The notes beneath the pieces are model-generated. The model was given only the letters and a program-made list of their open reading frames with translations, was not told where the DNA came from and ran no database searches. DNA of 64,000 nt from positions 1 through 64,000 of the forward strand of contig NZ_JACESV010000007.1 in NCBI RefSeq assembly GCF_013911645.1. The letters are read 5' to 3'. Shown here in pieces: positions 52,400-61,716 of the stretch (its first letter is position 1; each line of letters opens with the position of its first letter). The DNA is from Allomuricauda sp. Lineage in GTDB: Bacteria > Bacteroidota > Bacteroidia > Flavobacteriales > Flavobacteriaceae. The position numbers and the translations under genes were made by a program.

Positions 52400-53353
52400 T
52401 TACAATAATTCCGTGATAATTTTTTCCTCATTGATGCCTTCAGCCTCAGCTTTGTAGTTTTTTAGTATCCTGTGGCGAAGGATTCCCAAGGAAACTGCTT
52501 TAACATCTTCGATGTCCGGAGAGAACTTACCATTGATTGCTGCATGGGCCTTAGCTGCCAAAACCAAGTTCTGTGACGCCCTCGGGCCTGCTCCCCAATC
52601 AATATAACTTTTTACGTAATCGGATGCACCTTCTTGGTCCGGCCTTGTTCTATTGACCAACCTAACCGCATAATCCACAACATTGTCCGGCACGGGAATA
52701 CGTCTTACCAAATGCTGTACTTCGATGATTTCGTCGGCATTGAAAAGTGTGTTTATCTGGACCTCATCATCTGCAGTAGTGGATTTCACCACTTGGATTT
52801 CCTCTTCGATCGAGGGGTATTTCAGCTCTATGGCGAACATAAAACGGTCCAATTGCGCTTCGGGCAATGGGTAGGTCCCTTCTTGCTCTATCGGGTTTTG
52901 TGTGGCCAGTACAAAATAGGGCCGATTTAATTTGTACTGTTTTCCTGCAATGGTCACAGCTCTCTCCTGCATGGCCTCCAGCAAAGCTGCTTGGGTTTTT
53001 GGCGGTGTACGGTTGATCTCATCAGCCAAAATGATATTGCCAAAAACCGGTCCCTTAATAAATTTAAAGTTTCGGTTTTGGTCCAAGACCTCACTTCCTA
53101 AAATATCGCTGGGCATTAGGTCGGGCGTAAACTGGATTCTTTTAAAATCCAGTCCCAAGGTTTGTGCAATGGTGTTGACCATTAAGGTTTTTGCCAGACC
53201 GGGAACACCGATCAACAAGGAGTGCCCCCCCGTGTAAATGGATAGTAGTATTTGCTCGATCACTTCATTTTGGCCCACAATGACCTTGGCAATCTCTTTT
53301 TTTAAATCTTGGTGCTTTTTTACCAGATTTTCTACTGCAACTACATCCGACAT
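52400..53353 (-). CDS. MoxR-family AAA+ ATPase
   Basis: A 317-residue chaperone-like ATPase. Walker A is in LIGVPGLAKTLMVNTIA, Walker B in ILADEINRTPPKTQAALLEA, and sensor region in LATQNPIEQEGTYPLPEAQL, all characteristic of MoxR. Such ATPases help insert cofactors or metal, or assemble complexes, usually with von Willebrand-type partners, which are not in the window. It lies 4 bases after the SurA/PpiC gene in the same direction, so it is probably in the same operon as the two periplasmic chaperone genes. Confidence 0.92.
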   Translation of the reverse strand: MSDVVAVENLVKKHQDLKKEIAKVIVGQNEVIEQILLSIYTGGHSLLIGVPGLAKTLMVNTIAQTLGLDFKRIQFTPDLMPSDILGSEVLDQNRNFKFIKGPVFGNIILADEINRTPPKTQAALLEAMQERAVTIAGKQYKLNRPYFVLATQNPIEQEGTYPLPEAQLDRFMFAIELKYPSIEEEIQVVKSTTADDEVQINTLFNADEIIEVQHLVRRIPVPDNVVDYAVRLVNRTRPDQEGASDYVKSYIDWGAGPRASQNLVLAAKAHAAINGKFSPDIEDVKAVSLGILRHRILKNYKAEAEGINEEKIITELL

Positions 53354-53357
53354 ACAA

Positions 53358-54758
53358 TTATTCCTTTACCCAGTTGTTTGCAAAATCGCAGTTCCTACTT
53401 TCGGAGTCAACATGGATATAAGTATCCTCTATATGTTCGTCCATCCATTCTTTAATGGCCTTGAATTGTTTTTCTCGTAGTGCCAGTTCCTGGATTTTCA
53501 TGTAGTCTTTTGCAAAATCTGCCTCGTGCTCGTCATAACGGTTGGAAATCTTCATGATTTTGAACTTGGGAGCTCCTCCTCTTTGGTCATCTTCACGAAT
53601 GGGACGTGATATTTCACCATCCTTTAAATCCCTAACTTGATTGTATAGTGTTGGATCCATTTTGGTCAGCTCAAAACGGGAATCAAAGTTTACTGGGTTA
53701 CGGAGCAATCCACCATCGAACTTGGTCTCTTTTTCGTCTGAAAAGTTCAATGCAGCCTCTGCAAAGGTGTATTTGCCATCCAAAATTTGTTGGCGGATAG
53801 TATCCAATTCATTTACGGCCTTATCAATAGCACTTTGAGGAATTTTAGGAATCATCAGGATATGTCGAAGATCCAACTCTTGTCCCCTGATTTTTTCTAT
53901 ATAAATAATATGATAGCCGAAACTTGTTTCAAAGGGCTCCGATATCTCCCCTTCTTGAAGACTGAAGGCTACATCCTTAAATTCCTTTACAAACGGAGTT
54001 TCTTTCGTCATACTATAAAAACCTCCTTTGGATTTAGAACCTGGATCTTGTGAATACAAAATTGCCTTTACATTAAAGCTAGCATCGTTTTCCAAAACGT
54101 CCTGACGAATTTCCTTTAACTGGTCAATGACCTTTTGTTTTTCCTCTTCCGGGGCCTCGGGCTGTTTTACAATCTGGGCAATTTCCAGTTCTGCCCCAAA
54201 AACAGGTCTTTCATCTTCCGGAATTTTATAGAAAAATTGGCGAACTTCTTCCGGGGTCACTTCAATCTCTTCAACAATTTTGCCCTGCATTTTTTCGGAG
54301 AGCATACGCAGTTTGTTGATTTCAAAAAGCTCCTCGCGGAAACTTTCCATATCGGGCTTTTTATAGTAGCTCAGCATTTTTTCAACACTGCCTATTTGTT
54401 GGGTAAGTTGTTGTATCTGCTGATCACTTTGGGCGTTTACCATATCGTCGGACACCAATAAACTATCCTGTACCGCTTGGTGGGCGTACAATCTATCCTC
54501 CATAAGTTTGCCCAATAGGTTGCATCGGGTAACATCTTCGGTGGATGCCCCTTGATTTTGAAGGTCTATCAATGTTTTATCTATATCCGATTCCAAGATC
54601 ACGTAATCCCCGACCACGGCGGCAATACCATCCAATTTTACTTTTTTGGCGTTACTTGTGGAATCGTTAACGCCCAATGCTTCGTCGGCTTCCTGCGCTT
54701 GTACCATACCGAACAGTGCAAAAAATGCAATAAAAAGTCCTTTAATTTTCTTTGTCAT
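53358..54758 (-). CDS. SurA-like peptidylprolyl isomerase (two parvulin domains)
   Basis: Start chosen at 54758 (MTKKIKGLFIAFFALFGMVQ, signal peptide), 466 residues; the ORF-track start is 12 codons upstream. The N-terminal SurA-like helical domain (DGIAAVVGDYVILESDIDK, LMEDRLYAHQAVQDS) precedes two PpiC/parvulin domains, the first with SKGGFYSMTKETPFVKEFKD and SFGYHIIYIEKIRG, the second with LRHILMIPKIP and KFDGGLLRNPVNFDS. It folds and escorts outer-membrane proteins in the periplasm. Its start overlaps the upstream lipoprotein gene by 17 bases. Confidence 0.9.
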   Translation of the reverse strand: MTKKIKGLFIAFFALFGMVQAQEADEALGVNDSTSNAKKVKLDGIAAVVGDYVILESDIDKTLIDLQNQGASTEDVTRCNLLGKLMEDRLYAHQAVQDSLLVSDDMVNAQSDQQIQQLTQQIGSVEKMLSYYKKPDMESFREELFEINKLRMLSEKMQGKIVEEIEVTPEEVRQFFYKIPEDERPVFGAELEIAQIVKQPEAPEEEKQKVIDQLKEIRQDVLENDASFNVKAILYSQDPGSKSKGGFYSMTKETPFVKEFKDVAFSLQEGEISEPFETSFGYHIIYIEKIRGQELDLRHILMIPKIPQSAIDKAVNELDTIRQQILDGKYTFAEAALNFSDEKETKFDGGLLRNPVNFDSRFELTKMDPTLYNQVRDLKDGEISRPIREDDQRGGAPKFKIMKISNRYDEHEADFAKDYMKIQELALREKQFKAIKEWMDEHIEDTYIHVDSESRNCDFANNWVKE

Positions 54759-55623
54759 AAACCTCAAATTCATTCTTCTTAATAGCTTCATCAATAATTT
54801 CGGTTTCCAGTTTTTTTATGTAGTTCAACCGTCTCCTGTTCAATATCAATTGTTTGATGTCCGGCTCCACATAATCAAAAGGAGCTGTTTCGTTGACTTC
54901 CAACACATTGGTCACCAAGCCCAAATATACCTCTAACGAATCTTGTAACTCAAAAAATTGTGATTTTTTTAAGTGGGTTTCCTCATTTGCCCGCGTTAAA
55001 GGCGGGATTTCCTCGATTACCCGTGATGCACTTATCCAAATAGAATCATTAAAATGAATTTTTTTGAACTGTACCGCGATGGAATCCAAATATCTTTTAT
55101 CCGAAACGTCCCAATTTTTTATTTTGGCCTCTACACCGTCCCTGTCCAAAAACTTTTCGGACATGCCCACAAACCTGAGCTGCACCAATTTTTCGTTTAG
55201 TTTGAAGTTTTCCTTCTCCCGCTCGTAAAACTCCTGTAGCTGTGCCTTGGTAACGGAAGTGTCCTGGGATTGGTTCACCAATGCCTCTATATAAGCCCTT
55301 GTGTAGAGGTCGGCTCGGTAATCGGACACCAAACGGTCAAATTCGGCCAACTTTTCTTCGGGCAGATTTATTTTGGATTTGGACAACAATAATTGCTTCG
55401 ATGCCCAATTGTTGATATAATTGGCGACAAAAACGGTACTATCCTCCGCTGTCATGTCGTCTCTGATCAAGGAAGCAATGTCCTCTTTGTACAAAAAAGT
55501 ATCGTCCACCCTTGCCAAAGGTTCCTTCTCTTCTTCCTTGTTGAACATGCCCTCGCAAGAAGAAACGAGTATTGCAATAAAAGTGCAAAGAAGGAACAGC
55601 GTATTTTTTTGGTGCTTAAGCAT
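54742..55623 (-). CDS. PpiC/SurA-like periplasmic lipoprotein
   Basis: Start chosen at 55623 (MLKHQKNTLFLLCTFIAILV, lipobox VSSCEGM), 293 residues; the ORF-track start lies 17 codons upstream and lacks a signal at its beginning. The protein resembles the SurA helical domain (VDDTFLYKEDIASLIRDDMT, YINNWASKQLLLSKSKINLP, LYTRAYIEALVNQSQDTSVT) but shows no clear parvulin active-site domain. It is probably a periplasmic chaperone companion of the next gene. Operon order is this gene, the parvulin gene, then moxR. Confidence 0.8.
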   Translation of the reverse strand: MLKHQKNTLFLLCTFIAILVSSCEGMFNKEEEKEPLARVDDTFLYKEDIASLIRDDMTAEDSTVFVANYINNWASKQLLLSKSKINLPEEKLAEFDRLVSDYRADLYTRAYIEALVNQSQDTSVTKAQLQEFYEREKENFKLNEKLVQLRFVGMSEKFLDRDGVEAKIKNWDVSDKRYLDSIAVQFKKIHFNDSIWISASRVIEEIPPLTRANEETHLKKSQFFELQDSLEVYLGLVTNVLEVNETAPFDYVEPDIKQLILNRRRLNYIKKLETEIIDEAIKKNEFEVYDKEN

Positions 55624-55740
55624 TTCGCAAAAATAACAATTACAAAATCCCTTACAAGAAGGTTCTAATTTCATTAACAGATTTTTTTAGTTGGAGATAG
55701 ATGCCAGAAATTGCTACATTAGTGCAAAACCAAACCAAAC

Positions 55741-56193
55741 ATGAAGTACACTACCGAAATTGTTGTTAATGTCCCAAGGGAAGAATTCATCAAAAAGATG
55801 GACGATCCCGAAAACATGAGGCATTGGCAAAGAGGTCTTGTAAACTATGAGCAACTATCCCAAAACCCTGGACAGGAAGGTGCCCAAATGAGTCTCAGTT
55901 ACAAAATGGGCAAACGAGAAATAACCATGGTAGAGACCATCATCAAAAGAAACCTTCCCGACGAACTGCACACCATTTACGACACCAAAGGCGTGCATAA
56001 CATTCAAAAAAATTATTTTAAGGAAGAAGGGGGCAAAACCCGCTGGGTTTCCGAGTCTGAATTCCAATTTTCGGGATTTGGCATGAAAATTATGGGGCTT
56101 TTTATGCCCGGGGCGTTTAAAAAACAATCCTTAAAGTACATGCAAGACTTTAAATCCTTTGCCGAAACCGGCAAATCCGTAACCGACTCATAA
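55741..56193 (+). CDS. SRPBCC-fold protein, possible lipid- or ligand-binding
   Basis: A 150-residue soluble protein with the START/SRPBCC pattern: N-terminal strand TTEIVVNVPREEFIKKMDDP, NMRHWQRGLVNYEQL, central strands (KREITMVETIIKRNLP) and a long C-terminal helix (FKKQSLKYMQDFKSFAE). Proteins of this fold bind hydrophobic ligands in a central cavity. No catalytic residues are evident. It lies 5 bases before the next small gene, in the same direction, and probably shares its transcript. Confidence 0.7.
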   Translation: MKYTTEIVVNVPREEFIKKMDDPENMRHWQRGLVNYEQLSQNPGQEGAQMSLSYKMGKREITMVETIIKRNLPDELHTIYDTKGVHNIQKNYFKEEGGKTRWVSESEFQFSGFGMKIMGLFMPGAFKKQSLKYMQDFKSFAETGKSVTDS

Positions 56194-56198
56194 AAACC

Positions 56199-56456
56199 AT
56201 GGAAAAGCTTTTGGACAGAAAAATAAAGATTATTTGGGACTTTAGAGGCCCCAATGCGGCCCATGTCGCCGAACACTATTTAAAACACCTCAAAGAATTT
56301 GTAGAGGCAGAGGAATTAAAACATGACCTTTCCGGAGTAGAACATTATAGTCCCACCCACAGTATTGCTTTTTTGGTCGTGGCCGAATTTGAATTAAAGG
56401 AGGCAAGGGAAATTCTGAAACCCCACAGGGGCCAGGTATATACGGGGGAAATTTAA
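56199..56456 (+). CDS. Small conserved-looking hypothetical protein
   Basis: An 85-residue soluble protein beginning MEKLLDRKIKIIWDFRGPNA with HVAEHYLKHLKEFVEAEEL, ending EILKPHRGQVYTGEI. The predicted alpha-beta mix and good ribosome-binding context suggest it is real. I do not recognise the family. It is squeezed between the SRPBCC gene (5 bases) and the serine hydrolase gene (10 bases), so the three form one likely operon. Confidence 0.65.
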   Translation: MEKLLDRKIKIIWDFRGPNAAHVAEHYLKHLKEFVEAEELKHDLSGVEHYSPTHSIAFLVVAEFELKEAREILKPHRGQVYTGEI

Positions 56457-56466
56457 TCTTTTTTTC

Positions 56467-57600
56467 ATGAGGTCCAGACTTGGGATATTGAGTTTACTTG
56501 TATTGGGGCTCTCCTGCTCCAAAAATTCATCTACCGACCCTTTGATCCAAGTGCTTTCTTCCGGGAATGTCAAAATTAGTAGGGTAATGGACAATCTGGA
56601 GGCACATGAAGTCCAAATAAGATACACCCAAATAGACCGAAGCAACGACAACATCGTTTTCACAGATTACGATTTTCAGGTTGACAAAAGCAACTATTTT
56701 TATCCTGCAAGCACGGTTAAATTCCCCGCTGCGGTGGCCACTCTGGAAAAACTCAACGAACTTGACTCACTTTCCCTAAACACCCGGTTTTTTGTTGAAG
56801 GTGATTCCGTAAACACAACATTCGCAAAGGCCATTTCAGAAATTTTTGCCGTCTCGGACAATGCTGCAAACAACCGATTGGTAGAGTTTTTAGGGCAAGA
56901 CGACTTGAATAAAAGGATGCAAAGGAGAGGCGTTTCGCCCATTCGGATAGCCCATCGTTTATCTACGGACAATGCTGATGATGTAACTACCAAACCATTG
57001 GTTTTTTACCTTAACGATTCCACGACCTCATTGAGCAAACCCATTATAAATTCTCCGATAAAACCACTTGAACTAAATAGGGCTGAAAAAGGAAAAGGTT
57101 TTATTTCTGATGAATCTTTGCAAATGGATCCTTTTGATTTTTCGTTGAAAAATTACTATCCCATCGAGGCACAGACTGCACTTTTAAAACGTATCATCTT
57201 TCCTGAAGCATTCCCAAGGGAACAACGTTTTAACCTAAGTGAAAGCCAACAAGAGTTTGTGTTGACCGCCATGCACACGCTTCCACCACAATTGGGTTAT
57301 GATCCCGATGAGTTTTATGATAGCTACGTAAAGTTTTTTATGTTTGGCGATAGCACCGAGCCCATGCCCGAACACATAAAAATATATAACAAGGTGGGGT
57401 ACGCATACGGCACGTTAACAGATTGCGCCTATATCAAGGACACCAAAAACAATGTTGATTTTATGCTCACGGCAACGATATTGGTCAATAGTGATGGTAT
57501 TTTTAATGATGATGCCTACGAATACGACGAAGTGGGCATTCCATTTTTGGCACAATTGGGTCGGGAACTATACAAGTATGAGCTAAGTCGGAAACGTTGA
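56467..57600 (+). CDS. Serine hydrolase lipoprotein (class A beta-lactamase-like)
   Basis: A 377-residue lipoprotein (signal ending LVLGLSCSKNSS). Motifs of the penicillin-recognising fold: nucleophile S-x-x-K in YPASTVKFPAAVAT, the SDN triad in VSDNAANNRLVE, and KVG in KIYNKVGYAYGTL in place of the KTG box. The usual class A Omega-loop glutamate is not obvious, so this need not be a true beta-lactamase. Members of this group act on peptide or amide bonds in the periplasm. It is the last gene of a three-gene plus-strand unit. Confidence 0.8.
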   Translation: MRSRLGILSLLVLGLSCSKNSSTDPLIQVLSSGNVKISRVMDNLEAHEVQIRYTQIDRSNDNIVFTDYDFQVDKSNYFYPASTVKFPAAVATLEKLNELDSLSLNTRFFVEGDSVNTTFAKAISEIFAVSDNAANNRLVEFLGQDDLNKRMQRRGVSPIRIAHRLSTDNADDVTTKPLVFYLNDSTTSLSKPIINSPIKPLELNRAEKGKGFISDESLQMDPFDFSLKNYYPIEAQTALLKRIIFPEAFPREQRFNLSESQQEFVLTAMHTLPPQLGYDPDEFYDSYVKFFMFGDSTEPMPEHIKIYNKVGYAYGTLTDCAYIKDTKNNVDFMLTATILVNSDGIFNDDAYEYDEVGIPFLAQLGRELYKYELSRKR

Positions 57601-57650
57601 TCAGCTCCCTTTCAACATTAAACTACTTTCTTCTAAAGGCAACCAAAGAG

Positions 57651-57715
57651 TCCTCCCCCAACCCCTCCAACGGAGGGGAGAATAGTTCCTCCCCTTTGGG
57701 GAGGTTAGGTGGGGA
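57651..57715. repeat. Palindromic GC-rich repeat element (REP-like)
   Basis: Two hairpins side by side: CCCCTCC-AAC-GGAGGGG at 57662-57678 and CCTCCCC-TTT-GGGGAGG at 57688-57704, flanked by outer arms CCCCCAACC and GGTTAGGTGGGG that can pair across the whole element. The GC-rich run stands out from the AT-rich surroundings. Elements with this CTCCCCTTTGGGGAG-type sequence are common intergenic repeats in Bacteroidota genomes. Only one copy is in the window. Confidence 0.75.
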
Positions 57716-57875
57716 CAAAACGTGAAAGAAAAAAGACCAAAGTCTTCACCTAAAGGCGAGGGATTTACCTCCAGATTCATACATTAAGAAAAGAGGGACA
57801 TTGGCCCAAGAATCAAATTCTTTTCGGCAATATCCCACCTTCCGGACTAGAAGAATCCATAAAAGTCAAGAAACC

Positions 57876-59492
57876 TCATCCAACCATTTCTGGTTGCATG
57901 TTCCAATTTTCGTTACCCAAGAGTACTTGGTCAAAATCTATACCTTCAATCGGTTTTAAGGTTTGGCTTGCTGCATCCCATTCTATTTTCCTTCCCAACT
58001 TCCAGGATAAACCTGCCATGTGGGCAGAAATAGCCTCATCAAAACCTTCTTTGATGCCGCAGCTTACGTTTCCGCCGTTTTTTATAACACTTAACCATTC
58101 CCTCATGTGCAAAAAGGTAGAATCTACACGAACCCCATCAATATAAGTCCACATTAGGCCTTTATCGGCAAAGTACTGCGATGTTGCCGATGATACGGCA
58201 TCTGTTGCATTCGCTGCTGGGTCGTATTGGTAGATAGGTACGTCAGGTCTCATTTTTTCCATTTCCAGCATATCGGCATATCGGGTAGACGCCCCATCGG
58301 GCCAAACCGTTAATCTATTGCCCAGTTCCATAGTGGCATCGTGCCCCATTAAAATAGTGGGGCGGTTGAAACCGTTGCCCAAGGTAGCACTATAGCAAAA
58401 GGTCATTCCTTTTTCCTTGCCCTTGGTTTGACTACTTCCTGTACTGAAATCGGGGAATTCCATATTCACTTGAATCACATCGGGAACATTACGGCCATCG
58501 TTATGGGTATAAATTCCACCTGAAGCACTTACCGAAGCTGGAATTCCCATATTGAGGACGCAGTTCAAGCGGTCGTAATCGTGCGTCAATAAATCCCCGG
58601 AAAGGCCAGAACCATAGGCCCACCATTTACGCCATCTAAAAAAGTGGTTTTTGTTGAACGGCACCTTTGGTGCCGACCCCAAGAATTGTTCCCAATCAAT
58701 GGTATCGGGACTGGCTTTTTCGTGGATATCGTAGTTCCATGCCCCGTTGTCGTCGTTCCTGTTTGTGTTTGTCTGGATCAAGGACACATGCCCCAGCGTT
58801 CCTTTTTCCACAATGTCGCGGGCCGTGCCAAAACTCAAGGTTTGCCTATGTTGGTGTCCTACTGCAAAAACCGCATCGGATTTTTCGGCCGCTTCACGCA
58901 AGGTATAGGTCTCGCCAACGGTATGCGTCATAGGTTTTTCTACATACATATGCACATTATTGTTCAATGCTTCGATAGACATGGGAGCATGCCAGTGGTC
59001 CGGGGTAGCGATTACCACGGCATCCACTTCGCCACTTTGGATCATATCCTTGTAGGTCAAATATCTTTTTATTTGATTATCATCCGTCGAGAAGGAGTTG
59101 ATGAATTTTTCGGCTCGTACATCGAATACATCACAAATACCGACCAACTTTACATTGAGCCGTTCTTGTTTCTCAAAATCTTCCAACCTTTTATTGTTCG
59201 GGTCTTCTTCGGCTTCCAAACGCATTTCTTCTTTCCATTCGTCCGTGGCAAAGCCCAATGCCCTGGTCAATTGTTCCCCTCGGATACCAAAACCTATAAT
59301 TCCGATTCGAACAGGTTCACCGCCAATACCTGGAACCGCAGGGGGCAATGATGGTTTTATATTAAGTTGTTCCAATATTTCCGAGCGTTTATTCCTAGAC
59401 CCCACAGAGGTCGCAGCTCCTGCCCACCATACAGCTCCGAGTATGGGCAGGCCTCCCAATCCTAGTAAAAGGTCTCTTCTAGTCCATTTCAT
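57876..59492 (-). CDS. Tat-exported Gfo/Idh/MocA-family oxidoreductase
   Basis: A 538-residue protein with a twin-arginine signal (KWTRRDLLLGLGGLPILGAV), implying export after folding with its NAD(P) cofactor. The Rossmann start is IGIIGFGIRGEQLTRAL, the EKP box is YVEKPMTHTVGE, and the later segments FFRWRKWWAYGSGLSGDLLT and HDYDRLNCVL are typical of the Bacteroidota/Planctomycete secreted subgroup, which handles sugars outside the cytoplasm. It overlaps the DoxX gene upstream by four bases. The substrate is unknown. Confidence 0.88.
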   Translation of the reverse strand: MKWTRRDLLLGLGGLPILGAVWWAGAATSVGSRNKRSEILEQLNIKPSLPPAVPGIGGEPVRIGIIGFGIRGEQLTRALGFATDEWKEEMRLEAEEDPNNKRLEDFEKQERLNVKLVGICDVFDVRAEKFINSFSTDDNQIKRYLTYKDMIQSGEVDAVVIATPDHWHAPMSIEALNNNVHMYVEKPMTHTVGETYTLREAAEKSDAVFAVGHQHRQTLSFGTARDIVEKGTLGHVSLIQTNTNRNDDNGAWNYDIHEKASPDTIDWEQFLGSAPKVPFNKNHFFRWRKWWAYGSGLSGDLLTHDYDRLNCVLNMGIPASVSASGGIYTHNDGRNVPDVIQVNMEFPDFSTGSSQTKGKEKGMTFCYSATLGNGFNRPTILMGHDATMELGNRLTVWPDGASTRYADMLEMEKMRPDVPIYQYDPAANATDAVSSATSQYFADKGLMWTYIDGVRVDSTFLHMREWLSVIKNGGNVSCGIKEGFDEAISAHMAGLSWKLGRKIEWDAASQTLKPIEGIDFDQVLLGNENWNMQPEMVG

Positions 59493-59968
59493 TGTTCCTG
59501 AGTTTTAAGTTTGTACTTTCTAAGGTAATCCAGACCAAAGTATTTGCCTGTTGGTAGTTGGTAAATCACAATACAGGCCACAAGTTCAATCAAATTCTTA
59601 TTGATCAACCAGTAGTTTCCTTCTGCGTTCATTTGTGTTAACCCGGGAAATGGCGGATGGGCCAAGAAATACAATGCCAGCAGGCCAATGCCCACAATGG
59701 CCCCGATTTTTTCAAAGATTCCAAGGGTAAAGGTGACCCCAACCACCATAAGGGCAATAATGTTCAAAGTATCCACCCAACCTATGGTTGCATCGCCGAT
59801 CAACATGGTAAAAAACCACTCAAAAGGTCCTTGCGCGGTTGCCAAATACCCAAACGATGTCCATTCGGGATTGTACATCTTCACCACACCTTCAAATAAA
59901 AAGTGCCACCCGATAAAAATACGAAGCAGGGTAACACTTGCTTTCAGTTTATTTTGATTTTGGTTCAT
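59489..59968 (-). CDS. DoxX-family membrane protein
   Basis: Start chosen at 59968 (MNQNQNKLKASVTLLRIFIG), 159 residues; the ORF-track start adds 18 unlikely residues. Four hydrophobic segments (LLRIFIGWHFLFEGVVKMY, TLNIIALMVVGVTFTLGIF, IGAIVGIGLLALYFLA, LIELVACIVIYQLP) and the GWHFLFEG motif match DoxX-like quinone-related membrane proteins. It overlaps the Tat-exported oxidoreductase gene by ATGA, so it may serve as the membrane electron acceptor or partner of that enzyme. That link is inference. Confidence 0.82.
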   Translation of the reverse strand: MNQNQNKLKASVTLLRIFIGWHFLFEGVVKMYNPEWTSFGYLATAQGPFEWFFTMLIGDATIGWVDTLNIIALMVVGVTFTLGIFEKIGAIVGIGLLALYFLAHPPFPGLTQMNAEGNYWLINKNLIELVACIVIYQLPTGKYFGLDYLRKYKLKTQEQ

Positions 59969-60299
59969 AGTTATATAGTTAATTGCAAACAATCGTTGCT
60001 TCTGATATGTTTTAGAAATCAAGAATTGGGAAATGACACAGCTGAGCTTTTTTATTTTGAAATACTAAAAGTACCTAACACCACCACCAAATACCATGAC
60101 AAATGTCATTTTCAAGGATTAGACCTATTGCTTCTGTTTAAACATCAAAATCGTGACTTTAAAAAAATGGTTGAAAAGAATTTTCATCAAATAAAAGCAT
60201 GTTGAGACAACACACCAAACTGTGCAAGGCAGAACAAGTGTATTATGGAATCACGCGCCTATGATGATAAGAAGAAGAATATTGCCCTAAGCAAAACCC
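59969..60299. other. Intergenic region upstream of doxX, with one palindrome
   Basis: About 330 bases between the rimO stop and the doxX start. It holds a 14-base palindrome ATGACA-AA-TGTCAT at 60096-60109, about 128 bases before the doxX start, in a place suitable for an operator of the DoxX/oxidoreductase operon. I see no gene, RNA or terminator in the rest. Confidence 0.45.
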
Positions 60300-61601
60300 T
60301 TATGCTGGTTCACCGAACAAATCGTAGTCCGAAGCGTCCGTGATTTTGATGTTGACAAAGTCACCGATTTTCACGTAATGTTTGGTCGCATCAATAAGCA
60401 CTTCGTTATCTACATCGGGAGAATCAAACTCAGTACGTCCCACAAAATGATTCCCTTCTTTTCTATCGATAATACAACGGAAGGTTTCCCCGATTTTCTC
60501 CTGGTTGAGTTCCCAAGAAATTTGGGACTGGATTTCCATGATAATATTGGCGCGCTCTTGTTTCACCTCTTCGGGAACATCGTCTTCCAAATTGTAGGCA
60601 TGGGTATTCTCCTCATGACTGTACGTGAAACAGCCCAAACGTTCAAAGCGCATTTCTTGGACCCATTGTTTCAAGGTCTCAAAGTCTTCCTCTGTTTCTC
60701 CTGGGTAGCCAACGATCAATGTGGTTCTAATGGCCATTTCGGGAACGGCTTCCCTAAAATCTTGCAACAACTTCGTCGTTTTGGCCTGGGTAGTACCGCG
60801 TCGCATACTTTTAAGTATGGAGTCGGCTATATGTTGAAGTGGAATATCAATATAATTACAGATTTTGGGCTCGTTGCGCATCACCTCCAAAACATCCATT
60901 GGAAATCCTGTTGGAAATGCGTAGTGCAAACGAATCCATTCAATGCCGTCTACTCTGGCCAAGGCTTGGAGCAGCTCGGCCAAATTTCTTTTCTTATAAA
61001 GGTCAAGACCGTAGTAAGTAAGGTCTTGGGCAATCAGAATCAGTTCTTTGACCCCATTGGCCGCCAACTTTTCAGCCTCGGCCACCAAATCTTCAATAGG
61101 TGTGCTCCTGTGCTTGCCTCTCATTAATGGAATCGCACAGAACGAGCAAGGCCGATCACAACCTTCGGCAATTTTAAGATAGGCATAGTTTTTAGGTGTA
61201 GTGGTCAAACGCTCACCAATCAACTCGTGCTTGTAATCGGCACCAAGCGCTTTCAACAAATTGGGAAGGTCACTAGTCCCAAAATACTCATCCACATTGG
61301 GAATTTCTTTCTCCAAATCTGGTTTATAGCGCTCGCTCAAGCAACCGGTCACAAAAACTTTGTCCACATCTCCGGACTCTTTCTTTTGAACATACTCCAA
61401 AATGGTATTGACGCTTTCCTCCTTTGCATTGGCAATAAATCCGCAGGTGTTGATCACCACCACATTGCCTTCTTCTTCGTGAGCCACCTCTTTATTGTTG
61501 GCACGCAATTGTCCCATCAACACTTCGGAATCGTAGACATTTTTGCTACAACCCAAGGTCACCACATTGATTTTGTTCTTTTTAAGCGATTTTGTGCGCA
61601 T
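60300..61601 (-). CDS. rimO: Ribosomal protein S12 methylthiotransferase
   Basis: Methylthiolates the conserved Asp of ribosomal protein S12. The 433-residue protein has the N-terminal methylthiotransferase domain with conserved Cys residues (VTLGCSKNVYDSEVLMGQLR, VVINTCGFIANAKEES, VTGCLSERYKPDL), the radical-SAM CxxxCxxC in EGCDRPCSFCAIPLMRGKHR, and a C-terminal TRAM domain. The LGCSKN start and GFI segment favour RimO over MiaB. Both iron-sulfur clusters' ligands are present. Confidence 0.95.
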   Translation of the reverse strand: MRTKSLKKNKINVVTLGCSKNVYDSEVLMGQLRANNKEVAHEEEGNVVVINTCGFIANAKEESVNTILEYVQKKESGDVDKVFVTGCLSERYKPDLEKEIPNVDEYFGTSDLPNLLKALGADYKHELIGERLTTTPKNYAYLKIAEGCDRPCSFCAIPLMRGKHRSTPIEDLVAEAEKLAANGVKELILIAQDLTYYGLDLYKKRNLAELLQALARVDGIEWIRLHYAFPTGFPMDVLEVMRNEPKICNYIDIPLQHIADSILKSMRRGTTQAKTTKLLQDFREAVPEMAIRTTLIVGYPGETEEDFETLKQWVQEMRFERLGCFTYSHEENTHAYNLEDDVPEEVKQERANIIMEIQSQISWELNQEKIGETFRCIIDRKEGNHFVGRTEFDSPDVDNEVLIDATKHYVKIGDFVNIKITDASDYDLFGEPA

Positions 61602-61716
61602 AGTTCCTTAAAATGGAGTGCAAAAATACAATAACACAAAGCATTACAATCACTTTAGTGTATAATTTTAGTAAAGGAACACGTATCGAAATTAGATGAA
61701 AGCCATACCTAGACAC

